A stretch of 64,000 bases of DNA from Nocardioides daedukensis. Lineage in GTDB: Bacteria > Actinomycetota > Actinomycetes > Propionibacteriales > Nocardioidaceae. The position numbers and the translations under genes are program-made. Position 1 is the first letter of the stretch. Each line of letters opens with the position of its first letter. Shown piece after piece: positions 52,299 through 61,267 of this stretch. The DNA lies in the NCBI RefSeq assembly GCF_013408415.1, contig NZ_JACCAA010000001.1, positions 62,001-126,000 of the forward strand. The letters are read 5' to 3'. Below the pieces are notes generated by a model. The model had not been told where the DNA came from and did no database searches. It worked only from the letters and a program-made list of their open reading frames with translations.

Positions 52299-52805
52299 TC
52301 AGGCCTCCAGGGGGATGAGCTCGGACGCGGTGCGGACGCCGGCCCAGCGGTCGACCTCGGAGCCGAGGTCGAGACGCTCGACGGGAGCAGCGTTCTCGTA
52401 GTCACCCCAGTGCTCCTTGGGGAGCATCCACATCACCTCGAACTCGTTGCCGTCGGGGTCCTTGGCATAGACGCTCTTGGTGGCGCCGTGGCTGGACTCG
52501 CCGGAATAGGCGCCCAGCTCGGCCAGGGTCATCCGGGCCTGCTCGAGGTCTTCGATGGTGTCGACCTGCCAGGCCAGGTGATAGAGGCCGATGGCGCCCG
52601 GTCGACGCGGCGCCTGGGCGCCGACGCCGAAGAGGCCGAGGTCGTGGTGGTTGCCCGAGCGGGGCATCCGGAGGAAGGCGGCGTTCGCGCGGGGCTCCCG
52701 GGCCACGATCTCGGCACCGAAGGCCGCTTGGTAGAAGGCGATGCTGCGCTCGACGTCGGCGACGAAGAGGACGGCGTGGTTGAGTCGGACGGCCTGGATG
52801 GTCAT
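52299..52805 (-). CDS. VOC family protein, extradiol-dioxygenase-like
   Basis: A 168-residue protein of two beta-alpha-beta-beta-beta modules. The candidate metal triad is His in LNHAVLF (residue 9), His in GLYHLAW and Glu in NEFEVMW, the H-H-E set of type I extradiol dioxygenases. It may cleave a catechol or hydroquinone ring, or be a glyoxalase-like enzyme. The ATG at 52805 follows AAAGGAA. It lies between the F420-type reductase and hydrolase genes in one operon. Confidence 0.75.
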   Translation of the reverse strand: MTIQAVRLNHAVLFVADVERSIAFYQAAFGAEIVAREPRANAAFLRMPRSGNHHDLGLFGVGAQAPRRPGAIGLYHLAWQVDTIEDLEQARMTLAELGAYSGESSHGATKSVYAKDPDGNEFEVMWMLPKEHWGDYENAAPVERLDLGSEVDRWAGVRTASELIPLEA

Positions 52806-52845
52806 CTCGGGTTCCTTTCGCGAGTTGGGGTGGGCGGGTGCTGCG

Positions 52846-53421
52846 TCAGTTGATGACGCCGAAGCCCTCGCTCCAGCCGAACTGCTCGCGGGCGGCGAGG
52901 GTGATCTGCAGGAAGCCGATCGCCTCGAGTTCGCGGGCCCGAACCAGTGCGCCGGCGTCGATGACCTTGAGGCCACCGGCGGTGAGCACGTCGGTGAGGG
53001 ACTGCTTGGCGTCGGCATCGTCGCCGGCGATCAGGGCGGTCGTCTGCAGCGGACCGACGGTGCCCTCGGCCAGGGTGCCGGCGAAGTTGGTGTTGAACGC
53101 CTTGAGGACCTTCGCGGTCGGGACGGCGGCGGCGATCTCGGCGGCCTTGGACGAGTCGGCGGGGATCACGAGCGAGTCCATGGTGGAGAAGTCGACGGGG
53201 TTGGTGAGGTCGACGATGACCTTGCCGGCGAGCTGGTCGGCGCGGGTCTCGATGATCTCGCCGACCGCGGTGTGGGGGACAGCCAGGACGACGATGTCGC
53301 CGGTGAGTGCGACGTCGCCGTCGCTGTGGCCGAGCACCTGGACCTCGGTGTTCGCGCGCTGCGCGACAGCCGTGATCGCCTGGCCCATGTTGCCGTTGCC
53401 GATGATGGAGAGGGTGGTCAT
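52846..53421 (-). CDS. NADPH-dependent F420 reductase-like protein
   Basis: A 191-residue Rossmann protein of the F420H2:NADP+ oxidoreductase family. The N-terminal motif is SIIGNGNMGQAITAVA, HSDG is the NADP-phosphate region, and VIDLTNPVDF and KAFNTNFAGTL form the hydride-transfer pocket. Some short members act as quinone or dinucleotide-dependent reductases without F420. It is the first gene of the operon divergent from marR, with two candidate MarR sites in the 96-nt promoter gap. Confidence 0.8.
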   Translation of the reverse strand: MTTLSIIGNGNMGQAITAVAQRANTEVQVLGHSDGDVALTGDIVVLAVPHTAVGEIIETRADQLAGKVIVDLTNPVDFSTMDSLVIPADSSKAAEIAAAVPTAKVLKAFNTNFAGTLAEGTVGPLQTTALIAGDDADAKQSLTDVLTAGGLKVIDAGALVRARELEAIGFLQITLAAREQFGWSEGFGVIN

Positions 53422-53433
53422 GAGGGAATCCTG

Positions 53434-53451
53434 AATAGTTGTTGTTTTAAC
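53434..53451. promoter_or_regulatory. Candidate MarR-binding site 1
   Basis: AATAGTTGTTGTTTTAAC; 13 of 18 positions match site 2, 45 bp away. Each contains a GTTG-type half that pairs with an AAC end. Confidence 0.4.
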
Positions 53452-53478
53452 CTTTCGATGACCTAACACTCTCAGATG

Positions 53479-53496
53479 AATGGTTGTTCCGTCAAC
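53479..53496. promoter_or_regulatory. Candidate MarR-binding site 2
   Basis: AATGGTTGTTCCGTCAAC, with a palindromic core GTTG-N6-CAAC. It is just upstream of the marR -10 box, a position suited to autorepression. Confidence 0.45.
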
Positions 53497-53504
53497 TAAA
53501 TCGC

Positions 53505-53510
53505 TATCAT
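53505..53510 (+). promoter_or_regulatory. Predicted -10 element, leaderless marR mRNA
   Basis: TATCAT, then a 7-nt spacer and the ATG at 53518. The alternative ATG at 53509 overlaps the hexamer and is less likely. Confidence 0.45.
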
Positions 53511-53517
53511 GTGTTCC

Positions 53518-54102
53518 ATGAGCACCCGACGTACGACCACGGGGGACGCGTCCTCCAGTGCAGCCGCGAGCCCAGCAGGGGAGCGCGGGCAGCCTCGATG
53601 GCTGACGGCCGACGAGCGCACCGCTTGGGTGCGGTTGCTCGCCGTCACCGAGCTGCTCCCTGGCGTTCTCGACTCCCAGCTCCGGCGTGATGCGCAGTTG
53701 ACGCACTTCGAATATTTCGTGCTGGCGATGCTCTCCGAGGCGCCCGAGCGCACGCTGCGGATGAACTCGCTCGCCGGGTTGACCAGTGCCACCCTGCCGC
53801 GTCTCTCCCACGTCGTACGCCGCCTCGAGGAGAGGGGACTCGTCGAGCGGGTCCCGTGTCCTCAGGACAAGCGGGTCACCAACGCGGTGCTCACAGCGGC
53901 CGGCCTGTCGGCCGTGGAGCAGGCCGCGCCGGGCCACGTGACGACCGTGCGCGAGAAGGTGCTGGATGCGCTCACCTCCGAGCAGGTCGAGCAGCTGCGC
54001 GCGATCACCGACGCACTGTTGCCGCGGTTGGACCCGAATCGTCGACTCTCCAAGCTCTATGACCCCGGGCACGAGCGGCCTGCGGCGGGTCGAGACTCCT
54101 AG
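53518..54102 (+). CDS. MarR family transcriptional regulator
   Basis: A 194-residue winged-helix repressor. [26 protein letters not shown] leads into the recognition helix [21 protein letters not shown], and the wing is [20 protein letters not shown] and R of DKR are the conserved pair of MarR wings. The Cys in the wing could be a redox or quinone sensor. It is divergent from the F420-type reductase/VOC/hydrolase operon, which it probably represses. Confidence 0.85.
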   Translation: MSTRRTTTGDASSSAAASPAGERGQPRWLTADERTAWVRLLAVTELLPGVLDSQLRRDAQLTHFEYFVLAMLSEAPERTLRMNSLAGLTSATLPRLSHVVRRLEERGLVERVPCPQDKRVTNAVLTAAGLSAVEQAAPGHVTTVREKVLDALTSEQVEQLRAITDALLPRLDPNRRLSKLYDPGHERPAAGRDS

Positions 54103-54105
54103 ACT
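54100..54105 (+). promoter_or_regulatory. Predicted -10 element, leaderless DUF2200 gene mRNA
   Basis: TAGACT overlapping the marR stop region, 7 nt before the ATG at 54113. Confidence 0.4.
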
Positions 54106-54112
54106 CGTTGGC

Positions 54113-54667
54113 ATGAGGATCTTCCGCGCCCCCTTCGCCTCGGTGCATCCGCTCTATGTCGCCAAGGCGGAGCGAAAGGGCCGCACCCGTGCCGAGGTCG
54201 ACGAGGTGATCCGGTGGCTGACCGGTTTCTCCCAGGCGGAGCTGGAGCAGCACCTCGCCGAGGAGACGACGTTCGAGGAGTTCTTCGGTGCTGCGCGCCT
54301 CAACCCTGCTGCCTCGCTGATCACCGGCTCGGTGTGCGGGGTCAGGGTTCAGGATGTCGAGGACCCGTTGATGCAGCAGATCCGCTGGCTGGACAAGCTG
54401 GTCGACGAACTGGCTCGAGGCAAGGCGATGGAGAAGGTGTTGAGACGCCCCGGGCCGACCGAGCCGGGGAGCGCCGCGGGTTCGACCTCGATCACGACCG
54501 ACCGCGGACCCGACTTCGACGGCGTGCGGATCGGTCGCCCGGCGACCGGGGCGCTCATCGACGCGGGACATCGCACGCTCGCGGACCTGCCCGCCGACCT
54601 TGACGAGCTGCTCACCTTGCACGGTGTCGGACCGGCAGCGGTGAAACGGCTCGCCGCGGCCCGCTGA
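54113..54667 (+). CDS. DUF2200 protein fused to a helix-hairpin-helix domain
   Basis: A 184-residue protein. Residues 1-115 are the DUF2200 domain ([23 protein letters not shown], then VIRWLTGF and [29 protein letters not shown]). After a linker, residues about 140-184 form a helix-hairpin-helix-like unit ([16 protein letters not shown], then [12 protein letters not shown]) that often binds DNA without sequence specificity. The function is unknown. The last 319 nt overlap the end of the reading frame on the other strand. Confidence 0.72.
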   Translation: MRIFRAPFASVHPLYVAKAERKGRTRAEVDEVIRWLTGFSQAELEQHLAEETTFEEFFGAARLNPAASLITGSVCGVRVQDVEDPLMQQIRWLDKLVDELARGKAMEKVLRRPGPTEPGSAAGSTSITTDRGPDFDGVRIGRPATGALIDAGHRTLADLPADLDELLTLHGVGPAAVKRLAAAR

Positions 54668-55305
54668 GTCGTCGAACCGCGAACCTTCTCATATGTGGGG
54701 GCGCGCTCGCCATCCGCTGTCCGACCCCGTGCGACCGACCCATCGGCAGAGACGACCTGGGTCTGGCCGGCGAAGCTCACCCGCACCTCGATGTCTTTGG
54801 GGTGGCCCTCGACTGCCACCCAGTAGTTGTCGTCCTCGTTCGGCTGGTTGGGGTCGAGGAGCGGCCTGTCAGATCCGGAGAGCGGGTAGTCCTTGCCGTC
54901 GGCACGGAGCACGACGTCGACCTTCGTGGACAAAGTCGCCGCGACGGCGGTGAGGGGGCGCGGGGTGTGAAACTTGGTCCCGACCTGCACAAAGCTGCCC
55001 CCTTCGGGGGCCTGCAGGTTGGCTTGCGCGTTCCAGAGACCGGGCAACTCCTCTTCCGGGGCACCGACAGCCACGTCGAGGTCAGACCAGGGCAGGAAGA
55101 CCTGCCCGACATGAGCCGGAGCCTTCACGCTGTGCGGCTGGGTGTACACGTTGCCGACCTTCGCGTGCGGCCGGTCGTCCTCAGGGTGTTGCACGACGTA
55201 CAGCGTCACTGCCAGCGCGAGGACGAGGACCGCCAGGGCCGCGGGGAGGAAACGGTTCAGGTGCTTCCCGACGGTGGCGAGCCTCGCTCGCGCTGCTGTG
55301 TTCAC
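54349..55305 (-). CDS. Membrane-anchored hypothetical protein with an unusual antisense tail
   Basis: A 318-codon frame. Residues 1-212 look real: a short cytosolic start, one membrane helix (about 20-40) and a soluble extracellular domain (ending near [22 protein letters not shown]). From about residue 213 the frame runs antisense through the DUF2200 gene and becomes Ser/Arg/Pro-rich without domain character. The natural stop has probably been lost, or the gene ends by a frameshift near 54670. No family is recognised. It is divergent from the permease gene. Confidence 0.5.
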   Translation of the reverse strand: MNTAARARLATVGKHLNRFLPAALAVLVLALAVTLYVVQHPEDDRPHAKVGNVYTQPHSVKAPAHVGQVFLPWSDLDVAVGAPEEELPGLWNAQANLQAPEGGSFVQVGTKFHTPRPLTAVAATLSTKVDVVLRADGKDYPLSGSDRPLLDPNQPNEDDNYWVAVEGHPKDIEVRVSFAGQTQVVSADGSVARGRTADGERAPTYEKVRGSTTQRAAASRFTAAGPTPCKVSSSSRSAGRSASVRCPASMSAPVAGRPIRTPSKSGPRSVVIEVEPAALPGSVGPGRLNTFSIALPRASSSTSLSSQRICCINGSSTS

Positions 55306-55383
55306 GGAGGGGATGTTCCCCCACGAACTGCTCGTGCAAACTGGGTGGCGGTCGTTCCTATGAGACGAGACGGGTGGTCGGGC

Positions 55384-56481
55384 ATGACGAGGCGGACGAG
55401 CAGCGCGAGCAATGAGTTCGGTCGGTCGGGACGGGAGACCGATCGAGTCCGGGTCGGCCTGTTGGGCGTGGGCGTGCTGGCAGTGCTCTTCGTCGTCGGG
55501 CTGGCCTGGGCCAAGTGGCTGCCCTACGTCGACAAGTCCCTCGCTCTGTCCGACTCCGGTGCCTGGGACGGCTCCGCGATCTTCCTCTCCTCCGGGGATC
55601 CGGGAGCGACGCCGTCACTGGCGGGCGCGTGGCAGTTCACGAGTGACTACTTCCTCGCCGTCTGGAAGGCGGCGCTGGTTGCGTTGCTGATCGCGGCCGG
55701 CATCGACGCCTTGGTTCCGCGCGCATGGCTGCTGCGCCTGATGGATCGCCCCGGTCGACTCTCGCAGTCCTTGACCGGTGGGTCGCTGTCGCTGCCGAGC
55801 ATGATGTGCACCTGCTGCACGGCGCCCGTCGCAGTGGGCCTGCGCCGCAGCGGTGTGCCGACCAGCGCCGGATTGGCCTACTGGATAGGCAACCCACTGC
55901 TCAACCCGGCGGTGCTGGTCTTCCTCTTCCTGGTGCTGCCGTGGCAGATCGGCACCGTACGGCTGCTGGTCGGGGTGCTGCTCGTCTTCGGGGCGACGGC
56001 CTTGGTCGCCCGGTGGCTGGACCCGGTGACCGAGCCGTCGTCATCTTCGCCCGACGTCCCGGAGACTCCCGCGCTGCGAGAGCTGCCCGGGCGTTATCTC
56101 CGCTCCTTGGTGCGGTTCGCAGTGGTGCTGATTCCCGAGTACGTCGTGATCGTCTTCCTCACCGGGCTGCTCTCCGGCTGGCTGTCCGACTTCGCCGGCC
56201 TGGACCAGTCACTGGGCGCAGCAGCGGTGCTGCTGGTCGCCCTGGTCGGCACGGCGCTGGTGATCCCCACCGGCGGCGAGATCCCGGTGCTGGCCGCCCT
56301 GCTCGCGGTCGGTGCGGCGATGGGCACGATCGGCGCGCTACTGATCACGCTTCCGGCGTTGAGCGTCCCGTCGATGGTGATGGTCGCGAAGGCGTTCAGC
56401 TGGCGGACGACGCTGGCGATGTCCGGCGCGGTCGTCGGCGGCGGCCTGGTCGCCGGAGGAGCGCTCGCTCTGATGCTCTGA
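55384..56481 (+). CDS. Predicted permease (DUF318/ArsP-like)
   Basis: A 365-residue membrane protein with eight to ten helices. The central motif SLPSMMCTCCTAPVAVGLRR (Cys-rich loop) and the later TGGEIPVLAALLAVGA are hallmarks of the DUF318 / ArsP permease family, some of which export organoarsenicals. The substrate is unknown here. The start is uncertain: ATG 55384 or the in-frame ATG at 55360. It is followed by the truncated CitE gene after 8 nt. Confidence 0.75.
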   Translation: MTRRTSSASNEFGRSGRETDRVRVGLLGVGVLAVLFVVGLAWAKWLPYVDKSLALSDSGAWDGSAIFLSSGDPGATPSLAGAWQFTSDYFLAVWKAALVALLIAAGIDALVPRAWLLRLMDRPGRLSQSLTGGSLSLPSMMCTCCTAPVAVGLRRSGVPTSAGLAYWIGNPLLNPAVLVFLFLVLPWQIGTVRLLVGVLLVFGATALVARWLDPVTEPSSSSPDVPETPALRELPGRYLRSLVRFAVVLIPEYVVIVFLTGLLSGWLSDFAGLDQSLGAAAVLLVALVGTALVIPTGGEIPVLAALLAVGAAMGTIGALLITLPALSVPSMVMVAKAFSWRTTLAMSGAVVGGGLVAGGALALML

Positions 56482-56488
56482 TCCGGGC

Positions 56489-57271
56489 TTGGCCACCGGT
56501 GCCAAGGACTCCGCCCGCGAACACGTCGTCGAGGTGCTTGCCCAGCAGCCGGAGAACCCTCTTGCGATCCGGGTCAACCAGATCGGCACGGCGTGCTGCC
56601 ACCGCGACGTGCTCGACATCGTCCGCGCGGCCACCAACGAGGTGACGTTGGTGGTCCCCAAGGTCGAGTCCGCCGCCGACGTCGGGTTCATCGATCGGCT
56701 GATCCGCGGGGCAGGTGCCGAGCTCCCGAGCACCACGGACAACGTGCCCGCGGTGCGCATCGACGTACTCCTCGAGTCCGCGGCCGCGCTGCGTGACCTC
56801 GACGCCATCCTTGGTGCCAGCCCTCTCTTGCGCGCCGCAGTGATCGGGTATGCCGACCTCTCGGCCGACCTCGCCATGCCTTCGGTGGGGGAGACCTCGC
56901 TGTGGGACGCCGTACGCTCCCAGGTCGCCACCGCCGCCCGCGCCCACGGCCGCGCGCTGATCGATGGCCCCTGGCTCTCGACCGCAGCCGACGAGGCGTT
57001 CACTCACGACCGCTCCCGCGCGCGGTCGCTCGGCTTCGACGGGACCTGGGTGATCCACCCGGCCCAGCTGGACGAAGCCACCCGGATCTTCACGCCCTCA
57101 GCCGAGGAAGTGGCCTGGGCCTCCCGAATCGTCGAGACCCTCGCCGACGCCGTTGCCCAGGGAGCGGGAGCGGTGGCGCTGGACGGTCAGATGCTCGACG
57201 AGGCCGTCGCCGTGCGGGCGCGGTCCGTGCTGGTCCGCGCAGGCGTGGAGTGGGCCGAGGTCACCCGATGA
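56489..57271 (+). pseudogene. N-terminally truncated CitE/HpcH-type lyase
   Basis: A 260-codon frame homologous to beta-methylmalyl/malyl-CoA lyases (HpcH/HpaI, CitE). LAIRVNQIGT, VVPKVESAADV with the catalytic Glu, and GFDGTWVIHPAQLDEA near the end are clear. The family's first 50 or so residues, with the RSVLFVPG strand and first metal-site elements, are absent; the frame opens directly in the KDSAREHV helix. The left breakpoint lies at the permease stop. It is joined to the MaoC fragment by an ATGA overlap, as in an intact lyase-hydratase pair. Likely non-functional. Confidence 0.65.
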
Positions 57272-57819
57272 TCCTTAACGACACCGCGGGATCAGGCCTG
57301 GCCGCTCGTGGCCCCTACTTCGACGAGCTCGAGCACGGCATGGTCTTCGACGGCGCTCCGGGCGTCACGCTGACCGAGGGCGGTGCGGCCATGCACCAGG
57401 CCGTCGTCGGTGACCGACTCCCCGCCGCCACCGACCACGAGCTCGGCCGCCGCCTCACCGGTAGAGGGCCGCTGGCACACCCGGCATACGTCTGGGACGT
57501 GTCGATCGGCCAGTCCACCACGGCGACCCACTTCGTGAAGGCCAACCTCTTCTACCGCGGGATCAGAGCGCAGACCGCGATGACGCAGATGATGAAAACT
57601 TCCCTCACGCCGCCCCCTCGGTGTCTGCGCCAACGATATGACGCACCGAGCGTGGCCGCTCGGGAATGGCTGATGACGATGCGGACGCCACATTGTGCGA
57701 ATAGGACGCTGTCCTGGGGAGCGGTGGGGCTCAGCCGAGTCGAGCTTGATCAGACGCCGTGTCGACCAGTGTCGCGGAGGGCAGCCAGTCGGCGCCGAGG
57801 AGTTGCGCGAGGTCGGTGA
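57268..57819 (+). pseudogene. C-terminally truncated MaoC-type hydratase (mesaconyl-CoA hydratase-like)
   Basis: About 100 residues match the start of MaoC/mesaconyl-CoA hydratase-like proteins (GPYFDELEHGMVFDGAPGVTLTEG, then VWDVSIGQSTTATHFVKANLFYRG). After codon 102, near 57573, the sequence turns into unrelated residues (TAMTQMMKTSLTPPPRCLRQ). The second hot-dog half of the roughly 340-residue family is missing. The 57574-57730 stretch holds no gene that I recognise. With the truncated CitE gene this looks like the core of a deleted lyase-hydratase locus. Confidence 0.65.
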
Positions 57820-59485
57820 GCCCGGTGGTGTCGCCGCCCACCGTGTCGGAGGCCGCGGCGATGCGCTCCACCATCACCTTGCCGACCTGCTCCTCGACGG
57901 TGCCCTCGGCATAGGCGATGTGCCATGGCGAGACCTGGTGGTCGCGGTGGGTGCGGCCGGTCACCTGTCGTGCGGCGATGCCGGAGAAGCGGGCCTGGTG
58001 GAAGATGCCGACCCGCGGCTCGGTGCTCGCCTGGCGGCCGTCGGGGAGGGCTTCGCCGGCGTGCAGGCTGATTGAGGCGACCGTGGTGAAGACGCAGACT
58101 TTTGCCTGTCCGGTCTGGAACCTGAGCCGCTCGGCCTCGGGGTCGAAGCGGTCGCGGCCATAGATGGTGGCGACCTCGAGGCCGAAGTCCCGTAGCCGGT
58201 CGGCGATCGGGTCGGCGGCGGTCGTGACGAACTCGACCGAGCACGCCACCTGTCGCTCGGCCTGGACCTGCTGGGCGATCCAGGCGACCGTCGAGTCGAC
58301 GCGGATCAGCCCGGCCTTCTGTCGGAACCGCAACAACGCCGCCCTGCCCCGGGCGACGTTGCGCCCGCGCCTTGCGATGTCCATCTCGCGGCAGAACTCT
58401 CCCCACTCGGCCTCGTACGCCGTCCGCTCCTCGGGCGTGAGAGTCACCGGCATGCCAGAGATCGGCACGGGTCCCCACGGCGCAGCGCGGTGCAGCATCG
58501 CGGGAGGGTCCTGATCGGCCAGCCAACCGCGCACCAGCTCGAGATCCGTAGCGCGTCGTACCGGATCGGTGGTTCAGGTCGCGCCATGACGTCCCGGTTC
58601 CACACCGAGGCCGTGGCGCTCGAGTGCGGTCGCGAAGGCGGCTCCGGGTTGTGTCGCCGAGGTCCAGTCCTGCATCGGCTCACCGAGCACCTGGGCGTAG
58701 GCCGGGGCGAGGTAGGGCAGTTCGAGGGGCGTGTGTCCGGGCGTTGCTGTGGTGGCGATGACGAACGGCGCCTTGTCGTGCGGCTTTCCGTGTCCCGAGA
58801 TCCGTGCCCACAGCTTCCACCGTTTTGTCGTCGTACGACGCAGGGCGTGGGCCTCGTCGGCAATGATCACCTCCCACGTGTGGTCCTTGACCTTGTCGAG
58901 GCGGTCCCACGTGATCACGACCCATTCGAGATCGCCGTGACCCAGCGCCGTGATCGTGCGGCACCAGTGACCGATGGTGATGGCGGCAGGACGGTCGGCG
59001 ATGACCAGCACACGGCGCGCGCCGCGCAGGTCGCCCACCGCCGTCGCTCCGAGGACTGCGGAGATCGTCTTGCCCACTCCGGGCTCATCAGCCAGCAGGA
59101 ACTGTCGCCCGCCCGCCGCGGCACGGGCCGCGATCGCATCGGCGGCCTCGTACTGGATCATCCGGGGCTCGAGGGCCTCGCTCGGTTCCGGGTTGGGCAT
59201 CGGGGTGTCGGGATTGAGCGTGTTCTCGATGAATCGACCGAGGGTGTAGGGACCCGGAATGAAGGGCTCGAGGTGTGCGGGCACGGTCCGGCCGACATAC
59301 AGATGGGTCTTGACCGCCGGGTGCCAGGTGGCGTCGTCGACCTGTGTCCCATAGGGAACGTCGAGCACCCACACTCGCTCGCCAGGACCGGGGACCGGCA
59401 GGGCCGGGGGCGGTCGGCGCTTCGCGCCACGACGCGGGGACGGACTGCTGCGCCGACGGGCACTGGATCGGCGAGAAGTGGCCAC
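57731..59485 (-). pseudogene. SNF2/superfamily 2 helicase interrupted by one in-frame TGA
   Basis: A 584-codon frame containing one TGA at 58576-58574. The upstream part (303 codons) has the ATPase domain: DEPGVGKTISAVLGA (Walker A), IIADEAHALRR (DExx box), IATTATPGHT. The downstream part (about 280 codons) has the second RecA lobe: VCVFTTVASISLHAGEAL and ARQVTGRTHRDHQVSPW with the arginine finger. Both lie in the same frame. The first possible restart is a GTG at 58534 without a ribosome site. It lies 48 nt downstream of selB on the same strand. Confidence 0.7.
58543..58576 (-). other. In-frame TGA with a following stem-loop in the helicase gene
   Basis: TGA at 58576-58574, a 6-nt spacer, then a 25-nt stem-loop (58567-58543) with a 6-bp outer stem GATCCG/CGGATC and a short, bulged inner stem. 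Its position resembles a bacterial SECIS element, but the loop was not matched to a known SelB-binding consensus. Confidence 0.35.
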
Positions 59486-59533
59486 CGACGAACATTATCG
59501 GCGTGACCGCCATGGCCGGCACCGGCTCGCCCG

Positions 59534-61267
59534 TCAGCGCACGCTTCGTCGATCGTCCTCATGTCGCACCGTCAGCCCGCGCCGATCCAGGTGGGCCAGC
59601 AGTGGCAGCACCACCCGGCGGCTCGTCCCCAAACGCACCCGCGCCTGGCTGGTGGTGAATGGTTGCGACAGCTCGCCGAGCCAACCCACAGCCAGAGCAT
59701 CCGCACCGGGCAAGAGCACTATGCCCTCGCCCAGGTCGAGCAGACGATCGGCGCGGGAGGCCACCGCGATCGCCTTGCGGTGCAGGCCGAGCTCACGCAT
59801 GCGGTCCGCGGTCGGGGCGACGAACGGCGCCTCGGCGAGATCGACCTCGACTGCGGCCAAGGCCCGTTCGATGTCGTCGGGCAACCCCACGCGGGCCGGC
59901 GCGGAGAGCACCTTGCCGCCTTCGAGCCGCAGCGGCGAGGACACCAAGGCGGGCACCAGGTCGGGTGAGGGCAGGCCCAGCGCGCGGGCCACAGCTGGCA
60001 CGGGCATGCCGGGAGCCAGCGGATGTTGTTCGTCGTACGTGCGCACCACCGAGGCCATCCGCTCCTGCACCAACGCCGCCGCACGCTCACCGATCAGCCA
60101 CGGTCCGGCATCCGGTGGCACGGGCACACCGAGACGGCGCAGCAGGTCGGTCGAGGCGATCCCGCGTCGGTCCAGCTCTTCGGCGAGCGTCGCCTCGCCG
60201 CTGGCCTTCGCCAGCTCCAGGCCGCGACGGGTTCCGGCGCCGCGTCGTCGAAGCCGCGGTGGGGAGGGATCCAGCACGGTGAGCCCCCACACCTGGCGAC
60301 TGCCGGGATCGCGCAGCAGTGCGCGGTCGCCGATGCGCAGGGGCAGTGGTCGCTCCAGCGTCAGCCGGGCGTGGGTGGCGTCGAAGCTGCGCACCCGCAC
60401 CGGCACCGCCAGCGCGCCGATGTGCAGCGCCGGCTTTTCCGGCGGCTCCTCATCACCGACCAGTCGCACGTCGACCGTGTCCGTGACGTGCCAGCGATCC
60501 GGGGTGAACAGCACGCTGTCGCGGGCCAGCTCGACACGGTCGTCGGCGGCGAGGTTGAGAGCCACCCGGGCCACGCCGGACACCGACTGCCGGTCCTGGT
60601 CCAAGGCCTGCACGCCGCGCACCCGCACGGTGCCACCAGTGGTGGCGAGCCGGTCGCCGACCGTGATCGTGCCGGCAGACAGGGTCCCGGTCAGCACCGT
60701 GCCCGACCCGCGAATGTGGAACATCCGATCGGCCCAGAGCCGCACGTCGGCATCGGGCGGGGGAGCCGGCAGCCCGGTGACCAGATCCTCGAGTGCCTGT
60801 CGCAGCTCATCGATCCCGAGCCCGGTCGCGCCGCTGACTGCGAGCACCGGGGCGCCGCGCAGCGACGTACGGTCGACTTCGGCGCGGGCTCGTGCCATCA
60901 TCGGGGCCGGGTCGGCCAGGTCGGCGCGGGTCACCGCGACCACGCCGTGCGCCACGCCCAAGGCGTCCAGGGCCGCGAGGTGCTCGGCGGCCTGCGGCAT
61001 CCACGGGTCATCGGCGGCGACCACGAAGAGCACTGCCGGCACCGGGCCGATGCCCGACAACATCGTGCGCAGGAACTTCTCGTGGCCGGGTACGTCGACG
61101 AACGCCACCTCCCCGACGCCGGGCAGCGAGGTCCACACATAGCCCAGCTCGATCGACAGCCCGCGCCGCCGTTCCTCGGCGAGCCGGTCCGGCTCGGCAC
61201 CGGTGAGCGCCTTCACCAGTGTGGACTTGCCGTGGTCGACGTGACCGGCGGTGGCGATCACGTGCAC
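59534..61267 (-). CDS. selB: Selenocysteine-specific translation factor SelB
   Basis: A 577-residue GTPase that delivers selenocysteyl-tRNA to UGA codons. The G-domain motifs are GHVDHGKSTLVKAL, DVPGHEKF and TRAD at the guanine-binding position. The EF-Tu-like domains II and III follow (about 170-340). The C-terminal 230 residues are winged-helix repeats that bind the SECIS hairpin. The GTG at 61267 overlaps the selA end by 10 nt. It follows selA and tRNA-Sec on the same strand. Confidence 0.93.
   Translation of the reverse strand: MHVIATAGHVDHGKSTLVKALTGAEPDRLAEERRRGLSIELGYVWTSLPGVGEVAFVDVPGHEKFLRTMLSGIGPVPAVLFVVAADDPWMPQAAEHLAALDALGVAHGVVAVTRADLADPAPMMARARAEVDRTSLRGAPVLAVSGATGLGIDELRQALEDLVTGLPAPPPDADVRLWADRMFHIRGSGTVLTGTLSAGTITVGDRLATTGGTVRVRGVQALDQDRQSVSGVARVALNLAADDRVELARDSVLFTPDRWHVTDTVDVRLVGDEEPPEKPALHIGALAVPVRVRSFDATHARLTLERPLPLRIGDRALLRDPGSRQVWGLTVLDPSPPRLRRRGAGTRRGLELAKASGEATLAEELDRRGIASTDLLRRLGVPVPPDAGPWLIGERAAALVQERMASVVRTYDEQHPLAPGMPVPAVARALGLPSPDLVPALVSSPLRLEGGKVLSAPARVGLPDDIERALAAVEVDLAEAPFVAPTADRMRELGLHRKAIAVASRADRLLDLGEGIVLLPGADALAVGWLGELSQPFTTSQARVRLGTSRRVVLPLLAHLDRRGLTVRHEDDRRSVR

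Noticed and set aside
58444..58863. Frameshift in the helicase instead of a stop codon
   Set aside because: Both halves were traced to the same reading frame, with one TGA between them, so no base is inserted or deleted.
59478..61142. 554-codon rightward frame opposite selB
   Set aside because: Ser/Arg-rich composition and no domain, while selB on the other strand is unambiguous.
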